64,000 bases of DNA from Aedes albopictus (Eukaryota > Arthropoda > Insecta > Diptera > Culicidae): the NCBI RefSeq assembly GCF_035046485.1, contig NC_085138.1, forward strand, positions 30,467,047-30,531,046. Reading direction: 5' to 3'. Made by a program: the position numbers and the translations under genes. Positions 11,504 through 22,613 of the stretch are shown one piece after another. Below the pieces are notes generated by a model that ran no database searches, was not told where the DNA came from, and was given only the letters and a program-made list of their open reading frames with translations. Position 1 is the first letter of the stretch. Each line of letters begins with the position of its first letter.

Positions 11504-12390
11504 AAACCTAGGTTTTCGAGCCAAGACATAATGACTAAATCCCCATTTCCCATCCCAGGAAGAAGAACTTCGATAGAGTGGCATTCACTTTCTTAGTAAC
11601 GTCACTCCCACCGTGTTTGTTCTACATTGTAACAACATTGCCCGCAAAAGTTGAACCCACAGGAATACGAGAGTTATTCCAAAACGTGTCTTGGCCACGT
11701 AGCCCGTGAAGACCTCGTTTCCCGGTCTGGTTCATTCCTGTGGACCCGCGCGTGAGTGAGTGTGTGTGTGATGATAGCATTTGCATCTGACCAGTATTCC
11801 CCAAACGACGCGATTGACCGCATCGTGACTATTAACCTCCGTTAGCTAGAAGCCCCTGGGATGAGACTTGCTTTATCTTATTAGACGCGGTAAACTGAAA
11901 CTTACATTTACCTAGTCTACTTTGACTTAACTCGGACGAATTCAGTGAAGAGGGAGCTTCGAATAGTCCCTGAAGAAATGTGTGAAAGAAACTCATTTCT
12001 GAATATATACCAAAAGCAACTCCACGTGTAAAAGACCAATGAAGTCTGTAGAAAGACAAAAAGGAATCCGATAATAAATATCTAGAGGACTACCAGAAAC
12101 AATTCCCGAATAAAACCCACAAAGAATTTATGATGAAGTTTTAGGAGAAATCGCCGATAAGGATCTCCTAACTCCTTCTTTTATCCTTCTAGAAATTTTC
12201 TCTGTGATTCCTCGAGGAGATCCTTGGCCAAAAAAAAATCTTTTTCGAATTTCTCCTGGATTTTCTTCTGGTATTCTTAATGAACCTCTTGTTTTCTGTT
12301 TTTAGAGCTTCTTGATTATTTTTTCCTGGAAATCATTTTGGATTCTTTCAAAAATGTCTTTCAAGACTCCAGAAGGAACTCCAGGACAAT
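11504..12390. other. intergenic stretch, no recognised gene
   Basis: A short TG run lies near 11757-11770, and 12060-12360 is weakly repetitive in the style of the degenerate arrays (ATTCCCGAATAA, CTCCTGGATTTTC). No coding pattern is convincing. Confidence 0.5.
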
Positions 12391-12602
12391 TATTCATCCC
12401 GATGCTGAGGTACTTCCCGAGCGTCTGTTCACCAAGAAGGTGCGGCTCAAACAGCGTCTGTTCTGGTATCCAGCAGCTGAGTATGCAAAGCCCCTTCAGC
12501 GGAAGCTACACCAAAGGTGGCAGCCCCACTACGGTGGATAGGGGACCTTAGGTCAAGAACCTGCTGTTCCCGAAACCTAAGAACCGTTACAGAAACCGAA
12601 AA

Positions 12603-12741
12603 GGGGTTGTCCATAAACCACGTGGTCATTTTTTGGGAGATTCCGTGGTCTTTTGTTCACACATTTCTTTTTAAATTTGTATGAACCGTGGTATTTGCCC
12701 GAATCCCCACTCACATTACCACGTGGTTTATGGACGACCCC
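12603..12741. mobile_element. 139-bp MITE with 3-bp target duplication
   Basis: Ends GGGGTTGTCCATAAACCACG and its inverse pair over about 23 bp with one mismatch. AAA flanks both sides (12600-12602, 12742-12744). It belongs to the same end-type as 26417-26582 and 43053-47737, and interrupts LINE B. Confidence 0.8.
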
Positions 12742-13874
12742 AAATGCAAGATAACAAACTGATTTAACAACAACGACTTTTAGCGCTAAATAACGGACAA
12801 GAATTGAAACTTGTAATGTATTAATCCTAGCCCAGCAGGGTAAAACGGCATCATTAGCCCATAAAGCATGCTGTATGAACCTTGATATCCTAGGACTTAG
12901 CGAAGTCCGTTGACCTAACTTTGAAGAACACAGATTGGCGTCTGGTCAAATTGTGTTATACTCTGGCCTACACGAGGCGAACATGCTGCTCGTCACCGTG
13001 GAGTTGGTTTTCTACTCTGCTCCGCGTTTACGCCCATGCTGCTCGTATAAATTGAGAACCTATTAATAAGAGGATTATTGTGGTCAGATTCAGGACACGG
13101 GTTCGAAACCTTACCATGTACCAATGTTACTCCGATGCTGGCAAAATGCAAGACAAGGAGCACTGAATGCTTTCGTGGATAACATTCCAAAAAGTGATAT
13201 CTATATCCTTTTGGTCGACTTCAATCGTCGCTGGAGTAAGGTAAACATGTATTCTGTATCACCGCTACTGTTACTCATCGTAATCGACAAGATCCTGGTA
13301 GGTGCGATTGATTATGAATCGAACCAAATCGTTGGTTGCTGTGGCACCCATTAACATGGAGCACCTAAATGACTTCGAATTGGATGATGACGTTACTCTC
13401 TTAACTCAACGGCGCTCTGATATGCAGAGTTACCTCAATGATCTTACCATCAATGTTAACAAGACCAAATCGGTTCACGGATCAAGAAGCTACGGGCTGC
13501 TTTTGCGAGTTTAAGAAATGTATGAGAAAACAGTCAGATTAGTCAACGCATCAAAATCAAAATTTTCAACTGAAACGTGAAGTCTGCGCAGTTTTCACCA
13601 GTGAAACCTGGTGTGTATCAGTGAAGAACACTCAACGGCTGCAGGTCTTCATCAATAGAAACCTGCGGTATATAATTCGAGCATTGTGGCCTCACAATTG
13701 GATCTCCAACGTGGAAATTCATAGTCGATGTCATCAAAAGCCGATAGCGACAGAAATTCTGGAGCGAAAGTAGAGGTGAGTCGGCCACACTCTCTACGCA
13801 GGGGCGGAAGCAAAATCTGCAAACAAGCGCTAGACTGGAACCCAGCAGGACATCACAGCAGAGGCAGGTCCGGA

Positions 13875-14127
13875 GCGAAGATTACTTTATCAAGAAGACA
13901 TGCAACTCTGTTATTTTCCGATACTAACAGCAAGCGTCACCGACGGCACCGCCGCCTGGTGAGCTAAGGTGGTACCTTTGTGTTAAAGTGTAAGAGTGTA
14001 TTGGTGCGAGTATGAAAATTTACACACACTATCATGAATAGTGCCACCTTCATCCGGGGTGGCGCTGCTAGCAGTGACTACCGATTTTCAGCAGTGCTGC
14101 AAGTCTTCTTGATAATGTGGTCTTCGC
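13875..14127. mobile_element. about 253-bp MITE inserted in LINE B
   Basis: The left end GCGAAGATTACTTTATCAAG continues AAGACATGCA. The inverted right end GCGAAGACCACATTATCAAG continues AAGACTTGCA. CCGGA occurs on both sides (13870-13874, 14128-14132), suggesting a 5-6 bp duplication. Removing it rejoins the LINE frame before SWRRSLPKEI. The superfamily is uncertain. Confidence 0.72.
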
Positions 14128-14244
14128 CCGGAGGCTCCTGGCGGCGCAGCCTCCCCAAAGAAATAATGGAAAGTCGACAGAAATTTGACCTGGCCATAGA
14201 TCAAGACGACATCGGGTTGAGTAAGTGAACTGAAAGTAAGTTTG

Positions 14245-15350
14245 AAATTTCAACTTATGTAAATTTCATTAAAATGATAGATTACTTGACAATCTTTGGT
14301 TACATATGGTTGTTTTTTGAATATTGAAAATTCAACAATGAATCCCTTGCTCGTTCATAACGGTAATCTAAATGTACCGCTCTAATTACAATCAATCAGA
14401 ACAAAAATCTTATTCTTCGAGGGATTGAAATGGTTGCCAAACTAGACTCAAATTTACAATAGAGATGACACCACCACCCTTCAGCCATCCATGCTTGCTG
14501 GGTGCATCTTTTGGCTGCACTCTAAAAACACAAAGCAAAACTTCATACCTCGTTCGACAGAATATGATAACTTTTTTGTCATCAGCAACGACGACGCAAC
14601 GGGTCGCTTTGCTGGAGAAGGATTGGAAGAAAGTTCGTGATGTGCATGTGTCATCCGGTGAATCGCTAGTCGTTGACACATGCAATAGTTTGCAGCGAAA
14701 AACAACTACCTGACGGGAAACGCTTCGAAAACTAGAGGATGTTCGTTAGTTATGAAAAATGAGAATCGTTTTCTGGGGATCATAAAGCGTAACAGGAAAT
14801 TGTTCTGAAAAGTTACCGTTTTCGGGTAACCATGCTCCATGGACCTGTAGAATGTTGCACCGTATCAGTCATGTTAAAACAATCCATTGATTACGCTCGT
14901 AGACCTTAAGGGCTTAACTCGTGGAAGTTCTTGAGTGTCCAGGAACATCTTTCTCTATACCACCATACTCCATACCATAAACAGTCCTTATCACCCCAAA
15001 ATATCCTCTAAAATCTTCCTTGGAACCAGTATGCACTCTGCTCCCCATAATTCGTCCCTTGCCCCTTTCCCACTAACTCCTAGAATCAACCCATACTACA
15101 CTACACCTCCCCCCCCCCAAAACAAGAAGGTGAGGACATTTTTAATATTTTCAGATTTCCCGTAGATTTTTTTACACGGTTTCGCGAATTACCACGGTTA
15201 TTTTTTACACGGTTCGTATCCCCAATGTAAAAAAGACCTTAGTGTAATTTACTTTCTTTTCGTGTACCAAATTAATAGTAGTTTATTAGGCTAGTAATAA
15301 ATAGGTAAGCAATCGGAGAATTAGATTGAAAGATGATTTATTGGAAAGTA
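14245..15350. other. unrecognised sequence, no supported gene
   Basis: Overlapping 74-91 codon frames on both strands at 14410-14713 show no known motif. A run of nine C lies at 15111-15119. Near 15170-15245 are repeated TTTTTTACACGGTT motifs. Confidence 0.45.
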
Positions 15351-15357
15351 AAATATG

Positions 15358-15425
15358 AATCGGGATTCGAACACTTGTCGGAGGCTTGATAAGCGTACCC
15401 GTTTTTCTCGGTTCCTCCATCACTA
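15358..15425 (-). other. tRNA-like/SINE head fragment
   Basis: On the minus strand AAGTGTTCGAATCCCG is a good B box, preceded by TACGCTTATCAAGC and a weak A-box region in AACCGAGAAAAACGG. It does not fold as a complete tRNA. It may belong to a decayed SINE. Confidence 0.35.
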
Positions 15426-15639
15426 GAATATATTGATCTGGTCTAGATGTATCGAAAAATCGCGTGTGTATTTGTTGCATAACAGAGAAGCTAGTTTCAT
15501 AAAACCAATGAAAAAGAAACGATTTTCCCTCGTATTTTTATTCAATGAAATGTCGGTACTGAACTGTGCATAAATTTCACGTCCAGGGAATGATGGAGCA
15601 TCGGATAGATTCATATAGGTTGGTGAGTTCGTTTCATGC

Positions 15640-16040
15640 AGATATGTTGTTGATCCTTCAACAAGGATCTAGTGGAGGGTAAGTCTGGTACCAGCAGCCG
15701 CGGTAATTCCAACTCCACTAGTGTTTATTAAAATGGTTGCGGTTCAAAGTTTTTCTATTCCTACCGGAATACCATTTTTTTTTAAAAAAATTGACTTGTG
15801 AAAGTGGCGCGAAACAGACCGCACCTTATTTCTGCGAGAAGAATCTATTTCCGAAAATCCCAAGCCCACGGCTTGAATAAAGTGGGCGAATTGTCGGAGA
15901 ATACGTTTAAAAAGGTGTCTATGCTGCAGGCTCTTGAAGATAAAACGGGACATTGTTAATTCCTAAGAAGAAGGTCAATAAATGAGTCCGAGATCTCGGA
16001 TGAAAGCATAAGAATCCGTTTTTAATCCTCGATTGATCGC
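15640..16040 (+). pseudogene. 18S (SSU) rRNA-like segment, divergent
   Basis: The core (15650-15752) matches the universally conserved 530-loop region of eukaryotic SSU rRNA: ACAAGGATC, GGAGGGTAAGTCTGGTACC, CCAGCAGCCGCGGTAATTCC, then TATTAAAATGGTTGCGGTT, in the right order and spacing. It differs from standard 18S at many sites. Helix 18 keeps pairing: TAGTGGAG faces CTCCACTA where most eukaryotes have ATTGGAG/CTCCAAT, a U-A to G-C double change. Weaker resemblance continues downstream, including GCAGGCTC (15927) and GATGAAAGCATAAG followed by GTTTTTAATC (15999-16027). It could be a decayed nuclear copy or a transferred rRNA of another eukaryote. Only the core is firm. Confidence 0.6.
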
Positions 16041-16059
16041 TCTGTTGTATTTTGTACAC

Positions 16060-16230
16060 TATTCTCACTGCTCACTCCTCACTTCATACACCTCACTCTC
16101 CACTGCAAAATACTCAGTAATCACTGCTCACTCCATCTTTACCCCAGTCATAACTGTTTAGTACTCACAGCTTACTCCAATTTCTCATTCTCCAATGCTC
16201 ATTTCGCGTTTTTCACTGCTCACTCTGTAC
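16060..16230 (+). repeat. low-complexity CACTGCTCACTC-type repeat
   Basis: Imperfect repeats of CTCACTGCTCACTCC and variants run through this stretch, ending where the duplicated segment begins near 16240. Confidence 0.7.
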
Positions 16231-16689
16231 TCTAAATTGCATTTTTTCACACTCCTCATTATTTGTGGAACAACTTTTGAAAACAAATGAATACGGGCAG
16301 CTTATGCTGCAAAATCGAATCGTGTGTAGAAGTAGAATTAGCTTTAAGTTAAAATACACAAAAAAAAATAAAAACAAACACAGAACAGATAAACTGTATC
16401 CCAACCTACGCTCATGGGCCATGCGAATTTCTCAAGAACCAAAAGTGTGAGGATGCACTGAGAATGTAGTTCAGATTCTGCTCCTCAGGGAGTCCCCATT
16501 ATTACATTGTAGTTGTGTTAAAAAGATCATCTTTTTGTTCTTCCTCATGGCTAGTTTCCACCTGGTAAGTACTGTGTAAAAAGATAGGACAAGTAATGGT
16601 CACGTAGAACTTTTGCAATCAAAATTACTTAAGCGTTCGCAGTTGATAAGTAATTCGCAGTCAGAAAAATTTGCCAACAGATGGCACTG

Positions 16690-17090
16690 TCATGCGATGC
16701 TGTCAGTCATGTTGTTAATTTTCCGTACGGAATAATTTGTCGATGTATTATTCCGTGAGTAAAAGTGACATTTCTCTATCTTTTTGACTTCATATTTCAC
16801 ACCGCAGACATCAGTGTGCATTAAGCTGTTAGTACACAGAGGCCTTAGGCCTGTAGTACACAGGGTCAAATATTTGACAAGGAAAGAACTCAAGAAACAA
16901 CATTAGTTTGAAGCGAAAAACGTAATGGGGCCGGCAAGGGATTGCGGAAGCACTGCGGTAGGGACCAATCCGCAAGTATGCCGCTGCGGTAAAACACAAT
17001 GAGCGCGGATTTCTTGCGGTTAATTTCAAAACAACTTCAGTTCGGTGAATATGTTTGTTTCCTGGAAGAAAAGAATTGTGTGAGAATCTG
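16690..17090. other. unrecognised interior of the insertion
   Basis: A near-palindromic patch (TTTCCGTACGGAATAATTTG and TATTATTCCGTGAG) lies at 16719-16758. No gene is recognised; the 67 and 92 codon minus frames show no motif. Confidence 0.4.
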
Positions 17091-18400
17091 AGTTCACTGG
17101 AATTCATCCAGAAGTTCTCTTTCAGTTCTTCCTCCAGGAGATTATCAGGGATTCCTCCGGAGTTTCTCGGTTATTCCCGAGGGAATTCCCCGTAAATTCC
17201 TCCAAGAGTTCCCCGGGAATTCCTCAAGGAGTGTTCCACGGAAACTTCTCCAGGGATTCCCCAGGAAATCATCCAGAAATTGTCAGGTTTTTCCAGGAAA
17301 TCCCCGATAAAACTTCCGGGAGTTCCCTTGGAATGCCTCCAGAAGTTTTCGTTAATTCCTTCAGGTGTTTGTCGTGAGAATATCCAGGAGTTCCCCGTGA
17401 ATTCTTGTAGGAGTTCCCCAGAAATTCCTTTGAGATTCCTCAATGAGTTTCCAAGAAATTCCTCCAGGAATTTCCCAGGAACTCATCAAAAATTACCTCG
17501 AGAATTCCACCAGAAGTTCACCAATAATTCCACCAGGAATTTTCCAGGAGTTCCTCTGAAATTCCCGTGAAATTCTTTCAGAATTCCTGCAGGACTTCCC
17601 CGGAGGAATTCCTGGAGCAATCATCAGAAGATCTTCTGGAGCAAATCTCCAGAAATTCCTTCTGAGATTTCTCCAATAATTCCTACGGAGATTCCTCCAA
17701 AAATTCCTCCGGAAATTCCTTCAGGATTTCTTTCGGAGATTTCTCCGGGAATTCCTCTGGAGATTTCTCCGGGAATTCTTTTGGAGATTCCTCCGGAAAT
17801 TCCTTTGTGAATTCTTCCGCAAATTCCTCCGCCAATTCCCTTAATGATTCCTGCAGTAATTTCTTCGGAGATTCCTCCAGGAATTCCTTAGAAGATTCCT
17901 TCATGAATTCCACCGGAGATTCCTTCAGAAATTCTTCCGGAGATTCCTCCAGAAATTCCTCTGGAGATTCCTCCAGGAATTCCTCCGGAGATTCCTCTAG
18001 GAATTCCTCCGAAGATTCCTCTAGGAATTCCTTCTGAGATGTTGCCAATAATTCCTCCGGGAATTCCTCTGGAGATTCCTCCGGAAATTCCTTCGCAAAT
18101 TCCTCCGGAAATTCTCTCAAAGATTCCTGCAGTAATTTCTTCGGAGATTCCTCCTGTGATTCCTCAAGGAATTTCTCCGGGGATTCTTCCAGAAATATCT
18201 TCGGAGATTCCTCCAGGAATTTCTCCACAGGTTCCTGCAGGTTCCAGGAATTGATCTGGAGGATCAATTCAGGAATCCTTCAGGAATGCTTCCGGAGATT
18301 CCTGAAGGAATTCCCCCAAAGCTTCCTGCAGTAATTTCTTTGGTGATTTCTTTAAGAATTCCTTCGTAAATTTCTTCAGGAATTCCCCCGGAAATTCTTC
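17090..18400 (-). repeat. degenerate array, pyrimidine-rich on plus, with a 24-bp subarray
   Basis: Repeats of GGAATTCCTCCGGAGATTCC type run throughout and are cleanest at 17700-18240, where the period is 24 bp. Because 24 is a multiple of 3, the minus strand is open for 194 codons (17683-18267) reading FLEESPEE repeats. I take that frame as a consequence of the repeat period. Confidence 0.85.
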
Positions 18401-18840
18401 CGAGGAATCCTAGGGGGAATTCCTGGAGGAATCCGCAGAGGAATTCATGGAGGAATCCTCGGAGGAAATCTTGGAGGAATCCTCGAAGGAATTCCTGGAG
18501 GAATCTCCGGGAAATTCTGGGAGGAATTTCTGGAGTAATCTCCGAAGAAACCCCCGCAGGAATTCTTGGAACAATCTCCGGAGCAATTTCTGGAGGAATC
18601 TCCGGAAGGTTTTCCCCGAGGAATTTCCGAAAAAAAATACTGCAGGAATCTCCGGAGGAATCTTTGGAGAAATTATTAGAGAAATCTCAGGAGAAATTTC
18701 TGGAGAAATCTCCGGAGAAGTAGGAATCTCCGGAAGAATTCTTGAATGGATACCTGATCTCCCTGATGCCTCTCCTGGTGTAATCTTAGAAGAAAATCCT
18801 GGAGAAATACCAGAAGAAACTATAAGAGCAACCCAACAAT
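18401..18840 (+). repeat. degenerate array, same family, opposite strand
   Basis: From about 18400 the purine-rich strand switches to plus: GGAGGAATCCTCGGAGGAAA-type repeats. The 136-codon plus frame (18447-18857) carries the same EESSEEILEE-like wording as the minus frame before the switch. Confidence 0.8.
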
Positions 18841-18841
18841 A

Positions 18842-19094
18842 CTGGATCTCGATTTGAATAGGTAGTATGTGCTTTTGTCGATTAAAAATTCGATCAGTTG
18901 GATTCGCTTATTATAGCGAAAACCGCTGAAATTGAGCAAAGTTGATACATACAGCAGAATCCCCACAAAACAGGCTTTCTGTTCCATCATTAAAAGTTTG
19001 CAAAATATCTGCCATATTGCTACAATGACTAGAATAAACTGATCGAATTTTATATCGACAAAAGCACATACGACCTATTCAAATCGAGCTCCAG
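18842..19094. mobile_element. 253-bp MITE, CTGGAGCTCGATTTGAATAG ends, 4-bp duplication
   Basis: Long terminal inverted repeats (about 70 bp) begin CTGGATCTCGATTTGAATAG on the left and CTGGAGCTCGATTTGAATAG inverted on the right. AATA flanks both sides (18838-18841, 19095-19098). A second full copy is 42792-43040 and a right-end fragment is 22614-22638. Confidence 0.88.
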
Positions 19095-19239
19095 AATATA
19101 CTCCTAGAGGAGATCTAGAAGGAGCTTGGGGAAGAATCCCGGAAGAAGTTGCTGCAGGAAGGATTTCCCAGATAGTAATACCATTAAAAGTTCCCCCAGA
19201 ATCCCAGCGCAATGTCTCTCATCAGTATTTTCCTTGGAA

Positions 19240-19800
19240 AGCTTCACAACTCCGTTGGAATCTCACTATCTGGATTTTCCCCAGAAGCCCACCCAAAAGT
19301 TTTATATTGAATCAGTTTCCACACACGTGCGCGAAAAAGTACATTTCAATTTCAATAACATTCCCAAGAACATTTCCTGACGAAACGAACGAAATTTCTA
19401 TAAGTCCAAATCGTAAATATTGTGGATTTGCCGGCTACTTGTATTCTACCGGTCGCTTCAGTATGATCTCTAAAGTAGCCGTTTTATAAAAAGAGTAACT
19501 TAAAAATGATTTTAAACATTTTTATTCTATGCGCTATTCCTTGTTGCCACTAGCTACTCAGCGACATTCATTTTTTGACAATCAAGTTGATTTTTATACG
19601 AAAACGGCTACTTTGTAACGGGTACTTAAGTAACCGGTAGAATACAAGTAGCCAGTAAATCCATAATAACGTGGTGCCCTGTCCTTCACATCCTTCTTAC
19701 AGCATCGTTTCGTTAAAATGCTGTCAGTTAAACAAATGTTAAAATTACTTACGGAAAAAGGTGATATTTTACTTGAGCGCTCTACTTGGCAACAGGAAAC
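19240..19800. other. unrecognised sequence with an inverted pair
   Basis: GCCGGCTACTTGTATTCTACC (19430 region) and its inverse (TAGAATACAAGTAGCCAG, 19641-19658) bracket about 230 bp containing AAACGGCTACTTTG and its inverse, as a small foldback element would. No coding sequence is seen. Confidence 0.4.
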
Positions 19801-19930
19801 TTAGCTTCAGGCGGAAGGATGGCTAGGAACTAAGATAGCACATGGTGATTCATATTTTTCCGTCAAAAATAATGACGAAGAAACCTAACAAAACCAAATT
19901 TTTGCATTTATTAGACAAAACTTAGATCTT

Positions 19931-20477
19931 GCAGTATTGTGTTGTTCTTTGCTGTGCATGCATCGCTCCTGTAAGGAGTGAGTATGGCAGCATAATCAAT
20001 CGCGTTCGCTATTGTCTCGAGTGAAAATCAAAACAATAGATGCGCGGGTGTTTAGTGTTTAGTATTGTGTTGTTCTTTGCTGAGTATTGTGTTGTTCTTT
20101 ACAGAGAAGAACATTAATCAAGACAATTAGATGATCGGCATTGAACCACAAAAACCCCACAACAATTGGCGAGATCTTTCCAATATTATTTATTTAAAAA
20201 TATTTCTATTTCAGTATATTTACTTTATAACTGCATATAAGTTGAAAATTCGCTATTTTCAACATCCTTTCATCTATTGAAAGATGCTTCAGTTCTGGGC
20301 TCTTTCTAAGTTGATGAAGGGATTTATAAATGCTTGCAAGGACTTGGCCAGGTGTGTGGAGCTGAGTGAATCTATGACATTGTAGATAGTAGCGACATCA
20401 GCAATGTCAATGGAAATATTCAACTTTGCAACTCCATCCAAGATTTGTGCAAGTATTCATGCTATGCTATGCTATGC
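19931..20477 (+). mobile_element. 547-bp retro-insertion with (GCTAT)n tail and 23-bp target duplication
   Basis: The duplicated target TTATTAGACAAAACTTAGAT plus CTT occurs at 19908-19930 and 20478-20500. The insert ends in ATGCTATGCTATGCTATGC. Long duplications and short-repeat tails are typical of LINE-type target-primed insertion. The internal phrase AGTATTGTGTTGTTCTTT is repeated three times (near 19933, 20062, 20085). Copy 2 has a single target, confirming the boundaries. It is probably a truncated LINE or an associated SINE. Confidence 0.8.
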
Positions 20478-21305
20478 TTATTAGACAAAACTTAGATCTT
20501 TTGTTACATTTTCTTATAAACACGCTTTCGGTTTCGTTTCGTCACTTTTTGTAAACACAAAGATGGCCAAGTCATGCGAGTTTGGGTGCTTTTACTCTTT
20601 ACTTTTTGCAATCTTGGCTACACCGTTCTGATCGAATCAAGTTTTTTGTGGCACAGGCGAGACGAAATCCAAATCGACCATGGCAAGCATCATATTGGAT
20701 CTAGCTCCCTTGTTAATGTCTCACTTTAGATAGCATAAAACTGATCAATGTCGTACTTTGGAATCGTTTAGTGAATAAATAGAAGCACACATGTTTTTCT
20801 CCCTCAATGCTCACCACTGAAGTGCATTCGTTTATTCGAATAGACTCCATGCTCTTCAGGTTCGGTACATTGTATGGAGACTGTGGCCAGTAGCAACAGT
20901 ACCAATATGTATACCTAGTCCGAACAGAGTTAGCAGTCATGTGATTTCCGAAATGAGTTTGTGCTATCGGAATAAACTGGACTGCAGCTTGAACATTCTA
21001 TTGTTCCAAAACGTGCGCTTCACCGGTGAGGCTATTGTTATGAATGTTTAGCTAATTGATTGAAGTCCGATGGTAAACACATCGGAGCAAATTCAACAAT
21101 GATGGCCTTTTGATTAGTTCTTGGGGATTAGGTATAGATTGAAACAGAGCAGCTTTTCAATGAATGGTTATCAGTTTCCGATGGATAAGTCTTCTTTACG
21201 ATAAGCATCTTCGGTTGGTATGTTGCATTTTGATATAGATATTGTAAACTTCTCCGTACTTAAACGTAATCTTCGTCATATTCCAGGCTTTACATCCCAA
21301 TTACG

Positions 21306-21650
21306 TTGGAACCTGTTTTTGATATTTTACTCGCAGATTTCCTCGACACAATTGGAGTTTTAACTCTGTCAGCCAGTTTTGACATTAAGAAAACCATTAA
21401 ACACATAGTTATCCCAAATAAGTTTTCAATGCACACCATAAACTTTGACGGCGCAAACCCTGCACCGGTGCAAAAGCAATATTATTCTAACTCGTTGTCG
21501 AAACTTTCTCAATCCGCCAGACGGCAGCGCACTTCCGTTCGACAGGATATTGAATTTCTTATCGTCGTCGTCGTCGGCGTCGTCAGTCAGCCAGTTTGCT
21601 GCTCGATTAGGAGCGCCCTGCTGACTGCTGGCTGTGGTGATAGCACGTGA
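21306..21650 (+). other. open frame conserved between duplication copies (114 codons)
   Basis: The frame is shared with 28062-28403 in copy 2. The two differ by one codon in a GTC-repeat patch and few substitutions, none of which breaks the frame. The predicted peptide matches no family I know. The duplication may be too recent for the preserved frame to mean much. It could be a 5' exon of a host gene or chance. Confidence 0.25.
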
Positions 21651-21979
21651 CGCCGGTACCAGATGAGGTATTTGTTTTCGGGAGAAAATGCTAGTTCTAT
21701 CCTCGCCATGGCATCGCATCTGGTTTAATGTCGCCGGTTCATTTCGGGAGATAATCGAAGGTCGTTATAGTCAGTCAGCTGCAGTAACCAACAGTCAACG
21801 GAAGACGATAAACGGAAGATGAATGCATGTGATACTACCAACTTCGACTCCGTCGGCAGGGATTTGTGCGAGGAACGAACATTTTTGAATGGTGACATTT
21901 GTAATTATTATAATGTTCAGAAGGGATTCACAGAGGATTGAAAAAAGGAACTATCACAGGACAGGATGGGTCTTCACGT

Positions 21980-22612
21980 AAAGTTGCCTCATTTTTTGAA
22001 GCGTGGTAAAATGTGCTAACTTTACATAACATTTTTATATACAAAAAAAACGTTAAATACGTTAAGTTGAAGACATCAAACGTAAATTTAGTTAATTATC
22101 TTTGAAATGAGCCAAAAATAATTAAAATTGAACTATAGATGACGAAGATATCACCAAATCACTTTTCCATGTTTTACGAAAGTGACCCCAAACTTTTGGC
22201 CGATACATCATATTGAGGGGTGACCCCAAACTTTTGGTCGATGACATCAAGGATTAATTTACTTAATAACTTTTTTTTCTAGATTTTTTAGCTTAGTTCT
22301 GTAAAAAGCAGTCGAAAGCTAATAGAAAATGGGTCATATGACTGCTCTCATCTTAAAATTTGTTCGACCCAATTTCCAGCGACACTGCCTTAAGTTTATA
22401 TTCATTTTTTAGAAAATTTGGCAACTTTGGGTTAAGTTTACATACAAATTTTTTTGAAAAAGTTTCTTTTAAATCATGTTCAAAGTTTCTTTGACTTATT
22501 ATCTTTTGAATGAAACCTAGGGTTTTGAAATCGGACGCAAATTGGCGGAGATATGGGCCTAAAAAAATGACATGTTTTTGAGGGGGTGACCCCAAACTTT
22601 TGAATGGGAGTG
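21980..22612. mobile_element. Tc1/mariner-like MITE debris with repeated ends
   Basis: GTGACCCCAAACTTTTG occurs three times in the same orientation (22182, 22220, 22586). The last copy continues to AATGGGAGTG, as an outer end would. I recall such ends from mosquito TA-inserting MITEs. Three same-orientation ends suggest fragments stacked by successive insertions. Confidence 0.5.
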
Positions 22613-22613
22613 T

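Larger units (their letters stand above)
12390..14240 (+). pseudogene. LINE family B remnant (endonuclease/RT), plus strand
   Basis: This is a decayed non-LTR retrotransposon homologous to the minus-strand copy at 51545-54600. The 5' leader (12396-12600), parts of the endonuclease region (12840-13180) and the RT part (SPLLLLIVIDKILVGAID near 13265-13310, then HLNDFELDDDVTLL with the catalytic acidic pair) are visible. The C-terminal part includes ICKQALDWNPAGH and later SWRRSLPKEI. The endonuclease runs directly into the RT palm near 13240, so most of the RT N-terminus is deleted. Two MITEs are inserted, and stops and frameshifts rule out function. Clade not assigned. Confidence 0.8.
16548..19806. 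mobile_element. about 3.26-kb insertion in copy 1, boundaries fixed by copy 2
   Basis: Copy 2 reads CTTCCTCAGGCGG without a break (about 23807-23819). In copy 1 the same sequence is split, with TCA on both sides (16545-16547, 19807-19809). The ends TGGCTAGTTTCC and, inverted, AGCTAAGTTTCC are related, suggesting a DNA transposon or composite with a 3-bp duplication. The interior carries a degenerate array and a 4-bp-TSD MITE and has no transposase. Confidence 0.65.
16240..21977 (+). repeat. segmental duplication, copy 1 (interrupted)
   Basis: Blocks 16240-16547, 19807-19930 and 20501-21977 are colinear with copy 2 (22639-28771) at high identity. Landmarks include TTGTGGAACAACTTTTGAAA, GGCGGAAGGATGGCTAGGAA, CACGCTTTCGGTTTCGTTTC, the block before TAGCTCCCTTG and the end at GGATGGGTCTTCAC. 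Copy 1 is broken by insertions at 16548-19806 and 19931-20500, neither of which is in copy 2. A 37-bp block in copy 2 (about 23629-23665) is absent here. The segment has no known domain. Confidence 0.88.

Noticed and set aside
11344..11584. Poly-Phe/poly-Leu membrane proteins
   Set aside because: They translate the (GAA)n SINE tail on the minus strand.
14410..14713. Protein gene in overlapping frames on both strands
   Set aside because: Three overlapping frames of similar length, no motif and no codon signal to choose between them.
15689..15710. Bacterial 16S rRNA
   Set aside because: CCAGCAGCCGCGGTAA is shared by bacteria, but the flanks (ATTCCAACTCC, GGAGGGTAAGTCTGG, TATTAAAA, TTGCGGTT) follow the eukaryotic pattern.
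17683..18267. 194-codon FLEESPEE-repeat protein
   Set aside because: The frame stays open because the repeat period is 24 bp; the overlapping plus frames are equally open and there is no start context or neighbouring unique sequence.
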